A DNA stretch of 62,081 nt from Labrys miyagiensis (GCF_030160835.1 NZ_BSPC01000008.1:1-62081); one strand, 5' to 3'; counted from the stretch's first letter, positions 25,296-34,565 are shown. The notes: generated by a model not told the origin, from the letters alone. Translations and numbers: made by a program.

Positions 25296-26042
25296 ATGCC
25301 TAGGAAAAACATAGTCGCCTGCCTGGTGACTGCCGCTGCGCTCGTGGCCGCTCGCGCCAATGCTCAGGACACTCTGACAGTCGGTATTACCACGACTGGC
25401 GTTCCTTTCACGTTTGTTGATACGAAGTCGCTAGCGCCGACGGGTGCAATGGTCGACCTGGCGACGAAGATTGCCACCGAGAATGGCATGCGGCCAGACT
25501 TCCAGATCTCAGCGTTTCCAGCGCTTATTCCGGCCCTGACTACGGGCAAGATTAATCTGATTTCTGCTGCCATGTTCGTAACCGAAAAGCGCAAGGAGGT
25601 CCTCGATTTCAGCGTACCTGTCTACGAATACGGTGAGGCGATGTTCGTCAGGGCGGACGACCCAACCAACTATTCTATGCAAGCCTTGAGGGGCGAAATT
25701 GTCGGCGCTCCGATCGGTTCAGCCATTGCTGACGATTTGAAGGCGACGCATTTGTTCGGTGAGGTCAGAGAGTATGAGTCGATCGGCGATATTATGCATG
25801 ACGTAAAGCTCGGTCGCCTCAAGGCTGGTTTCGCGGATAGACCGATTGTCGCCTATGAGCTGGCGCAGAGGCCGGAACTGGGCGTGCGCCTAGTCCCAGG
25901 CTACCAGGCAATGCATATTGGGCAGGTCGCGCTCGCGGTTGACAAAGGCAATGAGACCTTGCTTGCCCGTGTCAATGCCACCATCGCCAAGCTCAAGCAA
26001 AATGGCGACCTATCGAAGATCTTCGCTCACTACGGCCTTTGA
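25296..26042 (+). CDS. ABC transporter substrate-binding protein (amino-acid family 3)
   Basis: The 248-residue product has a signal peptide (about 1-23, ending ARANAQD) and the SBP_bac_3 domain: TVGITTTGVPFTF, DFQISAFPALIPALTTGKINLIS, KRKEVLDFSVPVY. The size is typical. It is the periplasmic receptor of the ABC system that follows; the ligand is presumably a polar amino acid or derivative but cannot be read from sequence. Confidence 0.92.
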   Translation: MPRKNIVACLVTAAALVAARANAQDTLTVGITTTGVPFTFVDTKSLAPTGAMVDLATKIATENGMRPDFQISAFPALIPALTTGKINLISAAMFVTEKRKEVLDFSVPVYEYGEAMFVRADDPTNYSMQALRGEIVGAPIGSAIADDLKATHLFGEVREYESIGDIMHDVKLGRLKAGFADRPIVAYELAQRPELGVRLVPGYQAMHIGQVALAVDKGNETLLARVNATIAKLKQNGDLSKIFAHYGL

Positions 26043-26147
26043 GAGGTGTTTGCCTGTGGTTGAGCCGGGACTTTGCTTAGGTGCGGGTCGCCTAGAGTGG
26101 TCGTTGATGCTGACTGCTGCCCTTCGTACAGATTTCGGAGTGCGTGT

Positions 26148-26804
26148 ATGAACTCGTTTCTGAGAAAGTCTGCCGACTATCTTCCGTTTCTTCTTCATGG
26201 GTTGGGTCTGACAGTTCTGGTCACGGTTCTCGCCCTTGTACTGGCGTCGGGCATGGGCCTGGTCTGGGCTCTTCTGCGAACCTCCGGTATACGTGTCTTC
26301 GAAGTATCTACACGACTGCTGATTGAGTTTGTCCGCGGTATCCCGCTTTTGGTCATTCTTCTCTATGTCTACTTCGCTGCACCCGATCTCGGCATCGATT
26401 TGTCGGCGCTCCAGGCCGGGATCTTGGGTCTAGCAATTGCCCACTCTTGTTATCTTGCCGAGACTTTCCGGGCGGGGATACAGGCCGTGGATCGAGGGCA
26501 GTTCGAGGCAGCGCAGTCGATTGGCATGAGACGGCCATTGATGATGCGCCGCGTCATTCTTCCCCAGGCCTTCAGGATCACGTTGGCGCCCTACGCCAGC
26601 AATATCGTGCTGCTCTTGAAAGACTCTTCGCTAGTGTCGACGATTTCGGTCGCTGACCTGACCATGCATGGTAAGATGCTTGCTTCCTCGACCTTCGACA
26701 GCATGACGGTGTTCACGCTCGTCGCCCTCCTCTACTTATCCCTGACCATTCCTTTGAATTTTCTGATGCACCGAGTGGAAGCTTCTTTCTCGGAGGGGCG
26801 ATGA
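26148..26804 (+). CDS. ABC transporter permease (polar amino-acid type)
   Basis: This 218-residue HisM/GlnP-type permease has five hydrophobic helices and the EAA loop (EAAQSIGMRRPLMMRRVILP, about 135-155). ATG 26148 was chosen; an earlier in-frame start at 26073 would add an unrelated leader. Only one permease gene is present, so it probably works as a homodimer. Confidence 0.92.
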   Translation: MNSFLRKSADYLPFLLHGLGLTVLVTVLALVLASGMGLVWALLRTSGIRVFEVSTRLLIEFVRGIPLLVILLYVYFAAPDLGIDLSALQAGILGLAIAHSCYLAETFRAGIQAVDRGQFEAAQSIGMRRPLMMRRVILPQAFRITLAPYASNIVLLLKDSSLVSTISVADLTMHGKMLASSTFDSMTVFTLVALLYLSLTIPLNFLMHRVEASFSEGR

Positions 26805-27532
26805 TCATCTTCGAGGATGTCCATAAGTCGTTCGGCGAGTTCCAAGTCCTGAAGGGGATCGACGCCCGGATCGCCAAGGGCCAGGTCGTTTGCCTGATTG
26901 GGCCGTCGGGCTCGGGCAAGTCCACGCTCTTACGCTGCATTAATGGGCTGGAGTGCTACCAGCGCGGCCTTATTAGGGTCGGCGGTGTGGTCGTCGACGC
27001 ACGCTCGAGGACTATCCACGACGTGCGCATGCGCGCATCAATGGTCTTCCAGCGCTTCAATCTGTTCCCCCATCGCACCGCCCTTGAAAATGTCATGGAG
27101 GGACCGCTCTATGTTCTCAAGGAAGGGCGGGATGAAGTCTGTGAGCGAAGCCTCAGTCTCCTCCGACGCGTGGGCCTTGGAGAAAAATCGGACGCCTATC
27201 CCGCCTCCCTTTCAGGGGGGCAACAGCAGCGCGTGGCAATCGCCCGGGCTCTTGCTATGCGCCCAGAGCTGATCCTTTTCGACGAACCGACATCTGCGCT
27301 GGATCCGGAGATGGTCGGCGAAGTCCTGGCGGTTATGCGGAGCCTGGCGGAAGAGCATATGACGATGCTGATTGTGACCCATGAAATCCAGTTTGCGCGG
27401 GAGGTGGCTGACACGGTTCTCTTCCTCGACGGCGGCCGGATCGTTGAACAGGGCGATGCCACGCAAATGCTGAACAATCCGCAAAAGGAGCGCACGCGCG
27501 ATTTTCTGCGACGTGTCACGCACCCTGTCTGA
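26801..27532 (+). CDS. ABC transporter ATPase (polar amino-acid type)
   Basis: The 243-residue ATPase has Walker A GPSGSGKST, the signature LSGGQQQRVAIARAL, Walker B LILFDEPTSALDPE and a switch His (VTHEIQFA). It overlaps the permease by 4 nt. It ends the plus-strand operon and converges on the PLP enzyme and kinase genes. Confidence 0.95.
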   Translation: MIIFEDVHKSFGEFQVLKGIDARIAKGQVVCLIGPSGSGKSTLLRCINGLECYQRGLIRVGGVVVDARSRTIHDVRMRASMVFQRFNLFPHRTALENVMEGPLYVLKEGRDEVCERSLSLLRRVGLGEKSDAYPASLSGGQQQRVAIARALAMRPELILFDEPTSALDPEMVGEVLAVMRSLAEEHMTMLIVTHEIQFAREVADTVLFLDGGRIVEQGDATQMLNNPQKERTRDFLRRVTHPV

Positions 27533-27591
27533 AGTCCGCTTCCCGGTGGCCAGCGAACGAACCCAGGTTTGACGCCCAATCATCTTTGGAA

Positions 27592-28614
27592 TCAGCTTTG
27601 CACGATTTCATTCAGCGCTCTTCGTCCCCACGGATAGGTGGTCCAAGCCGTTTCCTCAGCAGGCGCTATTCGATCGAGCCGGACGGGTTCCGAAGGGATT
27701 TGGCAAGGCCACCCCGGAAGGCTAGCTAACCAGATATTGTTGTGGATCGTGTCCTGATAGCGATGGCCCTCATCGGCCATGATGACCAAGGTCTTCGCAT
27801 CCGGATTTCGTTTGGCATACCAGCTTGCCACAAGCGCCGCGGCGCCACTGGATGGACCAACGAACAGAGCGTGTTCGCGTACGAGAGCGTGGGCCATGGC
27901 ATAGGCTGGCAGCGCGCCCACCCAATGGACTTCATCGATCAACTGGTGAAGTACATTTTCGGGCAGAATGCTGTTTCCGAGGCCACGCAACATGCGCTTG
28001 CCGGCAGGGTGTCCGAACAAGACGCTACGATGTGTATCAACCGCAAGGATCGAAAGATCTGGAAACAGATTGCGCAAGAACTGGCCAGTTCCGCACAGGG
28101 ACCCGCCGGTGCCGACACAGCCGACGAGGCAATCAATTTGGCCGAAGGAGCGAATTGCAAGGTCCGCGAGCCGGCTATAAGCGAGCCGATTGTCGGCACA
28201 ATCATATTGCCTTGGCCAATAGGCGCTTTCATGGCCATGAAGCATCTCGCGCAGATGTTCGAGCCTACCGCTCTGATTGCCATCCCCAACTGGATCTTCG
28301 ATGATGACTTGCTTGGCGCCGAGTTGCTCGAGCCTGCGCGTAAATCGGGGCTCGGTAAGCGTTGAGGCCGTCACCAAGGTGAGCTGATACTGGCGGATCG
28401 CACATACCATCGCCATCGCTAGACCGAATGTGCCCGAGGTCGTCTCGATGATGTGGCCTCCGCGTTCCAGGCGACCGGAGGCCGCGGCTCGGTCAACCAT
28501 GTAGCGAGCGGGAAGAAGTTTCATCAGGGAAAAGCTGGCGGCGTAGAGATTGGGCGACAGGCAGGCAAAGCGAGGTGTCTCGAATGCGCGCAAATAATCG
28601 GCTGCACCGTTCAT
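27592..28614 (-). CDS. PLP-dependent cysteine-synthase/diaminopropionate-synthase-like enzyme
   Basis: This 340-residue fold-type II enzyme has a candidate PLP lysine in SFSLMKLLPARYM, the substrate-binding ETTSGTFGLAMA (the usual Asn is Thr), the phosphate loop GCVGTGGSLCGTG and VGPSSGAAAL. The family performs beta-replacement on O-acetyl- or O-phospho-serine; SbnA (which uses O-phosphoserine) is one relative. The start overlaps the upstream kinase gene (ATGA), suggesting the kinase makes the phosphorylated hydroxy-amino-acid that this enzyme uses. That coupling is inference. Confidence 0.82.
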   Translation of the reverse strand: MNGAADYLRAFETPRFACLSPNLYAASFSLMKLLPARYMVDRAAASGRLERGGHIIETTSGTFGLAMAMVCAIRQYQLTLVTASTLTEPRFTRRLEQLGAKQVIIEDPVGDGNQSGRLEHLREMLHGHESAYWPRQYDCADNRLAYSRLADLAIRSFGQIDCLVGCVGTGGSLCGTGQFLRNLFPDLSILAVDTHRSVLFGHPAGKRMLRGLGNSILPENVLHQLIDEVHWVGALPAYAMAHALVREHALFVGPSSGAAALVASWYAKRNPDAKTLVIMADEGHRYQDTIHNNIWLASLPGWPCQIPSEPVRLDRIAPAEETAWTTYPWGRRALNEIVQS

Positions 28615-29570
28615 GCAAACATCCTCCTTTCCGTATTGATTGCGAAGACCTGGATAGCACTGAAGCCGGCCTGAGCTGCCTGATCAGCAAGAGCATTTGC
28701 CCGCGTCGCTGCGGCTGGGTCCATTCCATCCAGCAAGATGCCGAAGAGAGTGCCGCTGTGGGCAACTTGTATGCCGCAGGCTTGCGAGCGCCGTGCAAGT
28801 TCTAACGCGCGATCCCATCCGGCCTTCGGAAGATAGCGTTGATTGATACGTGCGCTCATGGTGGCAAGCTGCCCCAGAAGTCGTGGGTCCTGGTACCGGA
28901 TAGAGCGGGAGGTCAAGCCACGAAGTACACGAAAAATCTCGATTTCTTCTATGTCAAATCTGGCACGGCGGGTGCTGAGGGTATCGATGGGAACGGCCTG
29001 GAGATCTTGAAATCCAACTACGACAAGCGGGGGATATTCGTCCCCGAAATGCTCGAGCACAAAACCCTCGCGATGCGCGAACAGGACGGCCTGATCTGCA
29101 TAGACGATGGCATCGCTTGCAGCTTCAGAAGCGATCGCAAGTCTGCAGATCGTCGAACGCCGGAGTTCGGTGTCTAACGCCGTAGCCGTTGCCCGAATAG
29201 CGGCGACAACGTCCGCGGTCGAAGAGCCATAGCCATGTCCAACCGGAATGTCGCTCTCGAGCGTGAGGTCGGCACCGCATCCGTTAAGTCCGAGATACTC
29301 AAGCGTGGCTAACGCAGCCCGGCTGGCTTTCAGCCGGTCCCCCGGACGTGTCCGGACGCCCACCTCCTTGCTCGGCCAGAATGTCGCCTGCGAATGCCGC
29401 AAAGACATTGGGAGCGTTAACAACCCTCTGTGAAGTCGACCGTCCTGGCCCTCAAAGACGCCTTGGAGCAACTCGCCGTGGTGGGCAATAGCCTTCGCGT
29501 AACCCACGCCCGGTGAGTTCTTGCTGCCGTTGAAGCACCGATGACGATCCGATCCGATCTGTCTTGTCAT
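28611..29570 (-). CDS. GHMP-family kinase, PduX/threonine-kinase-like
   Basis: The 319-residue product has GKAIAHHGELLQGVFEG-type and RGLLTLP segments near the N terminus, as in PduX-type L-threonine kinases, and the GHMP ATP loop PVGHGYGSSTAD near residue 95. A Gly-rich third motif (QVAHSGTLFGILLD) is in the C-terminal domain. The start is uncertain: ATG 29570 or TTG 29621, neither with a good Shine-Dalgarno. It is coupled to the PLP enzyme downstream; I infer phosphorylation of a hydroxy-amino acid (Ser, Thr or analogue). Confidence 0.8.
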   Translation of the reverse strand: MTRQIGSDRHRCFNGSKNSPGVGYAKAIAHHGELLQGVFEGQDGRLHRGLLTLPMSLRHSQATFWPSKEVGVRTRPGDRLKASRAALATLEYLGLNGCGADLTLESDIPVGHGYGSSTADVVAAIRATATALDTELRRSTICRLAIASEAASDAIVYADQAVLFAHREGFVLEHFGDEYPPLVVVGFQDLQAVPIDTLSTRRARFDIEEIEIFRVLRGLTSRSIRYQDPRLLGQLATMSARINQRYLPKAGWDRALELARRSQACGIQVAHSGTLFGILLDGMDPAAATRANALADQAAQAGFSAIQVFAINTERRMFA

Positions 29571-29730
29571 GGCCTTGTCCCACTGCAAAAAGCTGCGGGC
29601 AAGAATGAAGGAATTCTTCAAGGACTGTCACTCGCAAGAACTTAGTACGCGATGGGGCGGCTCGACTTGTCTTTCTGGCCTTCCCGGGACCGGGATCGCA
29701 TCCTGACCTTGGCGCAACGGGGCTTCATCG

Positions 29731-29795
29731 CGCTGTTATTCGGCGTGCAAATTTGACCCCGTAGAGCGGGGGATCGGCGTCCAATTTTGACCCCC
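29731..29795. repeat. Relic of an IS21-like terminus
   Basis: Two related units occur in tandem: gcgtgcaaatttgacccc (29740-29757) and gcgtccaattttgacccc (29773-29790). Repeated ttgacccc units of this kind are found at IS21-family ends, but no istA or istB gene is near. The relic lies just before the LysR gene. Confidence 0.45.
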
Positions 29796-29861
29796 ACTCG
29801 TTTGCAGCACGCAGACTGCACTCACTGTTCTCCCTGTGATGAACAATGCCGAGGCATGAAA

Positions 29862-30767
29862 ATGCAGAATCTCGAGCCCATCCTCATTTTCATAACGGTC
29901 GCGGAAATGGGGAGCTTCACCCACGCGGCCGATAGCCTGGGCATCCAAAAGGGGAGGGCCTCAACGGCGGTCCGGAAGCTGGAGGAAGATGTCGGTGTCA
30001 GGCTCCTGCACCGGACGACGCGCAGCGTGCGGTTGACGGAGGACGGACGTGCATTCCATGCCCGTGCCCGCGATCTGCTTGCTGAAGTTGATGATCTGCA
30101 CTCAATGTTCGCGAGCGATCGCGTGGCGCTTCGCGGGCGATTGCGCGTCGATCTTCCAACCGAGGTGGCGCGCACAACAATCGTGCCGGCCTTGCCGGAT
30201 TTCATGGCGGCTCACCCCGAGTTGGAGCTGGAGGTGTCGAGTACGGATCGGCAAGTTGATCTGGTTCAAGAGGGGTTTGACTGCGTATTGCGACTTGGTC
30301 CCATCGGCGACGAGACGCTGATTGCCCGCCCGCTGGGCCTGTTGCGCATGGTCAACGCCGCCAGTCCCGCCTATCTGGCGCGCTATGGCGTCCCTCGATC
30401 GCTGGAAGATCTCCAGCGCCAGGAACATCGGACAATTCATTTTTCGACGATGCTGGGCGCAAGACCCTACGGATGGGAATATCCGGACGGCGACAGCTAC
30501 GCGACGCTTCAGTTGCCAGGTGCGCTACATGTCAACAGCGCGCAGACCTACGAAGCCGCTGCCCTCGCCGGCCTTGGCCTGATTCAGGCGCCACTCTTGG
30601 GGATTGGCCGATACTTGGAGAGTGGAGCGCTTGTGGAGATCATACCCGATTTTCGTCGCCGGGCGCTCGCCGTGTCCCTCGTCGTGGCACATAGGAGCAA
30701 TCTGTCGCGCCGAGTCCGCGCATTCATGAAATGGATCGAAGATGTGCTGACGCCGTATTTGGAATAG
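29862..30767 (+). CDS. LysR-family regulator
   Basis: This 301-residue protein has an N-terminal winged helix (1-60: LIFITVAEMGSFTHAADSLG then VRKLEEDVGVRLLHRTTRSV) and a LysR substrate domain (about 90-295). ATG 29862 has gagg 7 nt ahead; ATG 29856 is an alternative. It ends 45 nt before the convergent MocR gene, and no obvious target is divergent from it. Confidence 0.93.
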   Translation: MQNLEPILIFITVAEMGSFTHAADSLGIQKGRASTAVRKLEEDVGVRLLHRTTRSVRLTEDGRAFHARARDLLAEVDDLHSMFASDRVALRGRLRVDLPTEVARTTIVPALPDFMAAHPELELEVSSTDRQVDLVQEGFDCVLRLGPIGDETLIARPLGLLRMVNAASPAYLARYGVPRSLEDLQRQEHRTIHFSTMLGARPYGWEYPDGDSYATLQLPGALHVNSAQTYEAAALAGLGLIQAPLLGIGRYLESGALVEIIPDFRRRALAVSLVVAHRSNLSRRVRAFMKWIEDVLTPYLE

Positions 30768-30812
30768 CGAGGCCAACATCTTCGTCCGGTCCTTGAAATC
30801 AAGATTCTGAGG

Positions 30813-32237
30813 TTATGTCTGCCGGTCGGTGGACCGACGGATTAGATCGAGGAGCTGATCACAGATTGGAGCAAGGTTCCTCGTTGGCGCGGTGGCAACA
30901 CCCAGCAGAAGCCCGGAATCGGCGCTGTCAGGCGACGCATACCAGGCTGAAAGTGGCGACGGAGACATACCGTACGTCAAGGCTTCGCGTGCCACGGCCA
31001 CATCCGATGTTCCTTTCGGCAATTTCAGCAGCACGGCCAGACCGGGTGCGGCAAGACGATCAGTGCTGACGGATGATTCAAGGCAGTCTAGCAACGCCTG
31101 TCGCTTGGCAGCATAAGCGTGCTTAGTGCGTCGGAGATGGCGCATATAGTGGCCCTCGCGCATGAACGCGGCGATTGCGAGTTGTACCGCGGGGCAAGGC
31201 GGCGGCGCGAGACACGCTGCCACCTCCGCGAACCGAGAGATCAGATCGAGGGGCGCGATCAGAAAGCCGAGCCGAACAGTCGGACTGATCGTCTTGCTGA
31301 ATGAGCCAATGTGAATGACGCGTCCGTCGCGGTCGAGCGATGCGAGCGCTGGCGCGGCCCTACCCGCCAGTTGCAACTCGCTCAGATAGTCGTCCTCGAT
31401 CACCCAAACCTTGTTAGCAGTTGCCCACTCGAGCAGGCGAATGCGGCGCTCAAGCGACAAGGCGGGGCCGAGCGGCGCCTGCTGACCAGGGGTCACGATG
31501 ACGAGCTTGGCGTCAGGATGCTGGCGCAGGCCATGATCGATATCGATACCCTCGGAATTAACCGGGATCGGAGCGAGGGACAATCGTGCGAGCTCAAGTC
31601 CCTTTCTGGACCACGGGAAGCCTGGGTTCTCGATCCAGGCCGTTTGCCCGCCAAGGCCCAGAACGCTGAGCGTTAGGCCAAGCCCGGCGCTGAAGCCGCC
31701 AGTGATGATGACCTGCGATGGCAAGCAAGTGATGCCGCGGGCGACGGCGAGATAGCCCGCGACCTCACGCCTTAGCACGAGCTCGCCGCGAGGATCGGGA
31801 TAGAGGGGGAAAGCACTCGCCTCGGCACGGACCGCGTGCGCGCGGATCCGCGCGAACAAGGTCGCCGGAAAGATCTCGATTGCCGGCACACCCATCTGGA
31901 AGAACGCAGGCCCCTGCGTCATTTCCTGATAGATACTCATGAACGAGCCCGCGTCCGGCGGCGGCTCGGTCCTTACGACGGCGCGAGGACGCTGGGCGAC
32001 GCGCGTGCCGGTCGCCCGCGAGGCCTCGATCAATTGAGCGGCAGCCAGCTTCTCGTACGCAGTCCGCACGGTGCCGCGCGCGACACCAAGCTGGGCAGCG
32101 AGATCCTGCCATGAAGGCAACCGCGCACCGGGCTCGAGCACTCCATCCTCGATAGCGGTGCTCACCCCCTTTCGGATCTGCTCCGCCAAGGGAACCTTTG
32201 CCGTGCGGTCTAAACTCAGGTTTAGCGGCCTGCCCAT
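30813..32237 (-). CDS. MocR/PdxR-type GntR-aminotransferase regulator
   Basis: The 474-residue product fuses a GntR winged helix (about residues 8-75: PLAEQIRKGVSTAI then RGTVRTAYEKLAAAQLI) to a fold-type I aminotransferase-like domain; the PLP lysine region is SFSKTISPTVRLGF near 315. MocR proteins sense PLP or amino compounds. It is divergent from the oxidoreductase gene and probably controls it. An upstream ATG at 32252 is also in frame. Confidence 0.92.
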   Translation of the reverse strand: MGRPLNLSLDRTAKVPLAEQIRKGVSTAIEDGVLEPGARLPSWQDLAAQLGVARGTVRTAYEKLAAAQLIEASRATGTRVAQRPRAVVRTEPPPDAGSFMSIYQEMTQGPAFFQMGVPAIEIFPATLFARIRAHAVRAEASAFPLYPDPRGELVLRREVAGYLAVARGITCLPSQVIITGGFSAGLGLTLSVLGLGGQTAWIENPGFPWSRKGLELARLSLAPIPVNSEGIDIDHGLRQHPDAKLVIVTPGQQAPLGPALSLERRIRLLEWATANKVWVIEDDYLSELQLAGRAAPALASLDRDGRVIHIGSFSKTISPTVRLGFLIAPLDLISRFAEVAACLAPPPCPAVQLAIAAFMREGHYMRHLRRTKHAYAAKRQALLDCLESSVSTDRLAAPGLAVLLKLPKGTSDVAVAREALTYGMSPSPLSAWYASPDSADSGLLLGVATAPTRNLAPICDQLLDLIRRSTDRQT

Positions 32238-32496
32238 CCGGCCGTAGTACACAATTTCTTCGGGTTCTTGGCACTTTTTTCCGGCCCAATGAGGGGCATC
32301 TTCAGGCTGATAGAAGGAGAAGCCGATGAAGATCCGAACGCATCGTCGCTGCCACCGTTGATTTTTGCACGCCGCGTCGATGGCATCGATTCAATTACCA
32401 CTGGTCATTGGACCCATCGAGTTTCGCCTTCTCATTTTCGCTCGTCTGCAAAGGAATTCGGAAGATGACGAGCTAACACACACAGGCAGGTGGACG

Positions 32497-33414
32497 ATGA
32501 AAGCAATCATTGTGACGGACCAGGCTGCGGGAATGGCTGGGATGAAGCTAGCGGAGCGGCCCGAGCCGCAAGCAGCGATAAACGACGTCGTCGTTCAGGT
32601 TCATGCGTCGGGGTTCGTTCCGACTGAGATGGAGTGGCCCTCGACCTGGACCGATCGCCGCGACCGTGACCGAACACCGTCGATCCCCGGCCACGAGCTG
32701 GCCGGAGTGGTCACCGCTCTCGGCTACGGCACAACGGGACTGTCGGTAGGACAGCGAGTGTTCGGCCTCGCCGATTGGTATCGTGACGGCACCCTGGCGG
32801 AGTACGTAGCCATCGAGGCACGCAACCTCGCGCCCCTGCCAGGCGACGTCGACTTCACGGTGGGCGCGAGCCTGCCAATCTCGGGCCTCACCGCGTGGCA
32901 GGGACTGTTCCAGCGCGGCCGCCTTCAGGCGGGGCAGAGCGTCCTCGCGCACGGCGCGGCGGGCGCAGTCGGGACGATGGTGACGCAACTCGCGCGCGAG
33001 GCTGGCGCGTATGTCATCGGCACCGGACGCGCGGCCGACCGTCAGAAGGTGCTCGACTTCGGCGCGCAGGAGTTCGTCGACCTCGACAACGACGCGCTGG
33101 AAGACGTCGGCGGCGTCGATCTGGTGTTCGATGTCATCGGTGGCGACATCCAGAAGCGGTCCGCAGGCCTGATTCGAGCGGGAGGAACGCTGGTGTCCAT
33201 CGTCGGGCCGACCGAGGCGCGGCCCGTCGACGGCCTCGCGGTCGACTTCGTTGTCGAGTCCGATCGTGCCCAACTGAGTGAGATCGTCCAGCGAGTGCGG
33301 GACGGACGACTGCGGACGAACATCGGCAACATCGCGACCCTCGACGACGCCGTCGCCGCCCTCATCCCGACCGAACGACGCAAGGGGAAGCCGATCATCC
33401 GCGTTCGTCCGTGA
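32497..33414 (+). CDS. NADPH:quinone-oxidoreductase-like MDR enzyme
   Basis: This 305-residue medium-chain reductase lacks the structural-zinc Cys cluster. It has the GroES-like part (VQVHASGFVPTEMEWP, PGHELAGVV) and the Rossmann loop AHGAAGAVGTMVTQLA. ATG 32497 has an aggtgga Shine-Dalgarno. Targets are probably quinones or enones; the specific substrate is unknown. The divergent MocR gene is the likely regulator. Confidence 0.9.
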   Translation: MKAIIVTDQAAGMAGMKLAERPEPQAAINDVVVQVHASGFVPTEMEWPSTWTDRRDRDRTPSIPGHELAGVVTALGYGTTGLSVGQRVFGLADWYRDGTLAEYVAIEARNLAPLPGDVDFTVGASLPISGLTAWQGLFQRGRLQAGQSVLAHGAAGAVGTMVTQLAREAGAYVIGTGRAADRQKVLDFGAQEFVDLDNDALEDVGGVDLVFDVIGGDIQKRSAGLIRAGGTLVSIVGPTEARPVDGLAVDFVVESDRAQLSEIVQRVRDGRLRTNIGNIATLDDAVAALIPTERRKGKPIIRVRP

Positions 33415-33540
33415 GCGACACGCGCTCATCGATGCACGGGCCGGCCGTCGCTGTCCAGATCGGCCGGCCGCCTCCTCTCAGCTTCGCCGAGGGCAATCTT
33501 GCCTTTGTTGGAACCTGCGAGGGCTCTTGTGTTAGCGTGC

Positions 33541-33876
33541 TCAGTCAGCCAAGCCCATGACGAAGGCTAGCGCTGCATTTAGGCGCGTCATGTCGGATGG
33601 CGACAGAGCACCTATCCTGTTTCCGATCCTCTCCCGACGAACCGTCACGGGATTGTCGGCCATAATCTGGGATCTCAGTCGCAGGCCGTTGGCGGGTCCG
33701 GGTTCGACTGTCACTCGAAAATCCGGAGCGTCAAACAGGTCGGACGTCATTTGGCAGATCACCACGGATGCGTGTTCGGCTGGAAATGCATCTGTTTGCA
33801 CAATAACCGCTGGTCGAGGTTTGCCATAATCGCCGGAAGCCGCCACTGTCACAACGTCACCGCGCCGCATCGTCAT
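33541..33876 (-). CDS. PemK/MazF-type toxin
   Basis: The 111-residue product has the family start MRRGDVVTVA and GKPRPAVIVQTD, followed by SVVICQMTSD. These proteins are mRNA interferases. The start (33876, or 33870) lies inside the end of the antitoxin gene, the usual coupled arrangement. Confidence 0.92.
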   Translation of the reverse strand: MTMRRGDVVTVAASGDYGKPRPAVIVQTDAFPAEHASVVICQMTSDLFDAPDFRVTVEPGPANGLRLRSQIMADNPVTVRRERIGNRIGALSPSDMTRLNAALAFVMGLAD

Positions 33877-34066
33877 CAAACTCTGACACGGCCTCAATCC
33901 AGTCCAATGCGTCGTGCTCAGCCTTCCGATCGAGCCGCGCCACCTGGGCGGCGATACGTTTCCTAACCGCGCTAACTCTTGCATCAGGAAGGCTCAGACG
34001 CACCTCCCGCATGTCGCGAGATCGACGCCGCTCGCGCATCGCCTTCATTCTTTCTGCTGCGGTCAT
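33857..34066 (-). CDS. MazE-like antitoxin
   Basis: This 69-residue, highly charged product (many Arg at the N terminus, acidic C terminus EFDDDAAR) precedes and overlaps the toxin gene, as antitoxins do. MREVRLSLPDARV could be the DNA-binding ribbon. There is a gaggtg Shine-Dalgarno 5 nt ahead. The operator at 34081-34116 lies just upstream. Confidence 0.85.
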   Translation of the reverse strand: MTAAERMKAMRERRRSRDMREVRLSLPDARVSAVRKRIAAQVARLDRKAEHDALDWIEAVSEFDDDAAR

Positions 34067-34080
34067 CTTGACACCTCAGT

Positions 34081-34116
34081 CTCGTAACGCGTTACAGTTA
34101 TGTAACGCGTTACGAG
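34081..34116. promoter_or_regulatory. Double-palindrome operator of the toxin-antitoxin pair
   Basis: The 12-bp palindrome gtaacgcgttac is present twice (34084-34095 and 34102-34113), 18 bp apart. The two flanks also match, so the whole 36 bp is an inverted repeat with 15-bp arms and a 6-nt spacer (agttat). It ends 15 nt from the antitoxin start and is the obvious binding site for the antitoxin or toxin-antitoxin complex. Confidence 0.85.
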
Positions 34117-34565
34117 GTCCATGGCAATCGAATTCGCTCCCGCCTTTGCTGGAACCTTGTAGGCGCCTCACTTCCCGATCTGGAGTGAGCAACGAGGGTC
34201 TGTCGTTCAGGCATTGACAGCTTGTTCAACGCTTCCATGAGGCGCGATCGGTCGACCACCGACCTGCCATAAACCCCGTTCTGCGAATCCGCTAGGTTGA
34301 CCCCGATTGAAGGTCCCCACTCGATTGTTTTGAGACATGGTAACGTATTGATCTGGCAAGGAAAACATTTTCTGGCTGTGATGAAGAGCCGTCTCCGTGA
34401 TCCGTCAGAAAAATTGCGCTCTTGAATTCAAAGGAGAATTTCGACATCCGCGATTTGCTCGGGTTCAGCGACTATCGACATCGATCGGTCGATTATTCGC
34501 CTCTCGGGCACGCACGCGTTCGGCATTGCGCCTGAAAAAGGACCGTCAGCAGTAAATCGTATAGA
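34117..34565. other. Gene-free stretch
   Basis: This 449-nt interval between the toxin-antitoxin operator and the hairpin shows no ORF with support on either strand. One ttgacccc unit at 34297-34304 resembles the IS21-like relic units at 29740. I see no other structure. Confidence 0.6.
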
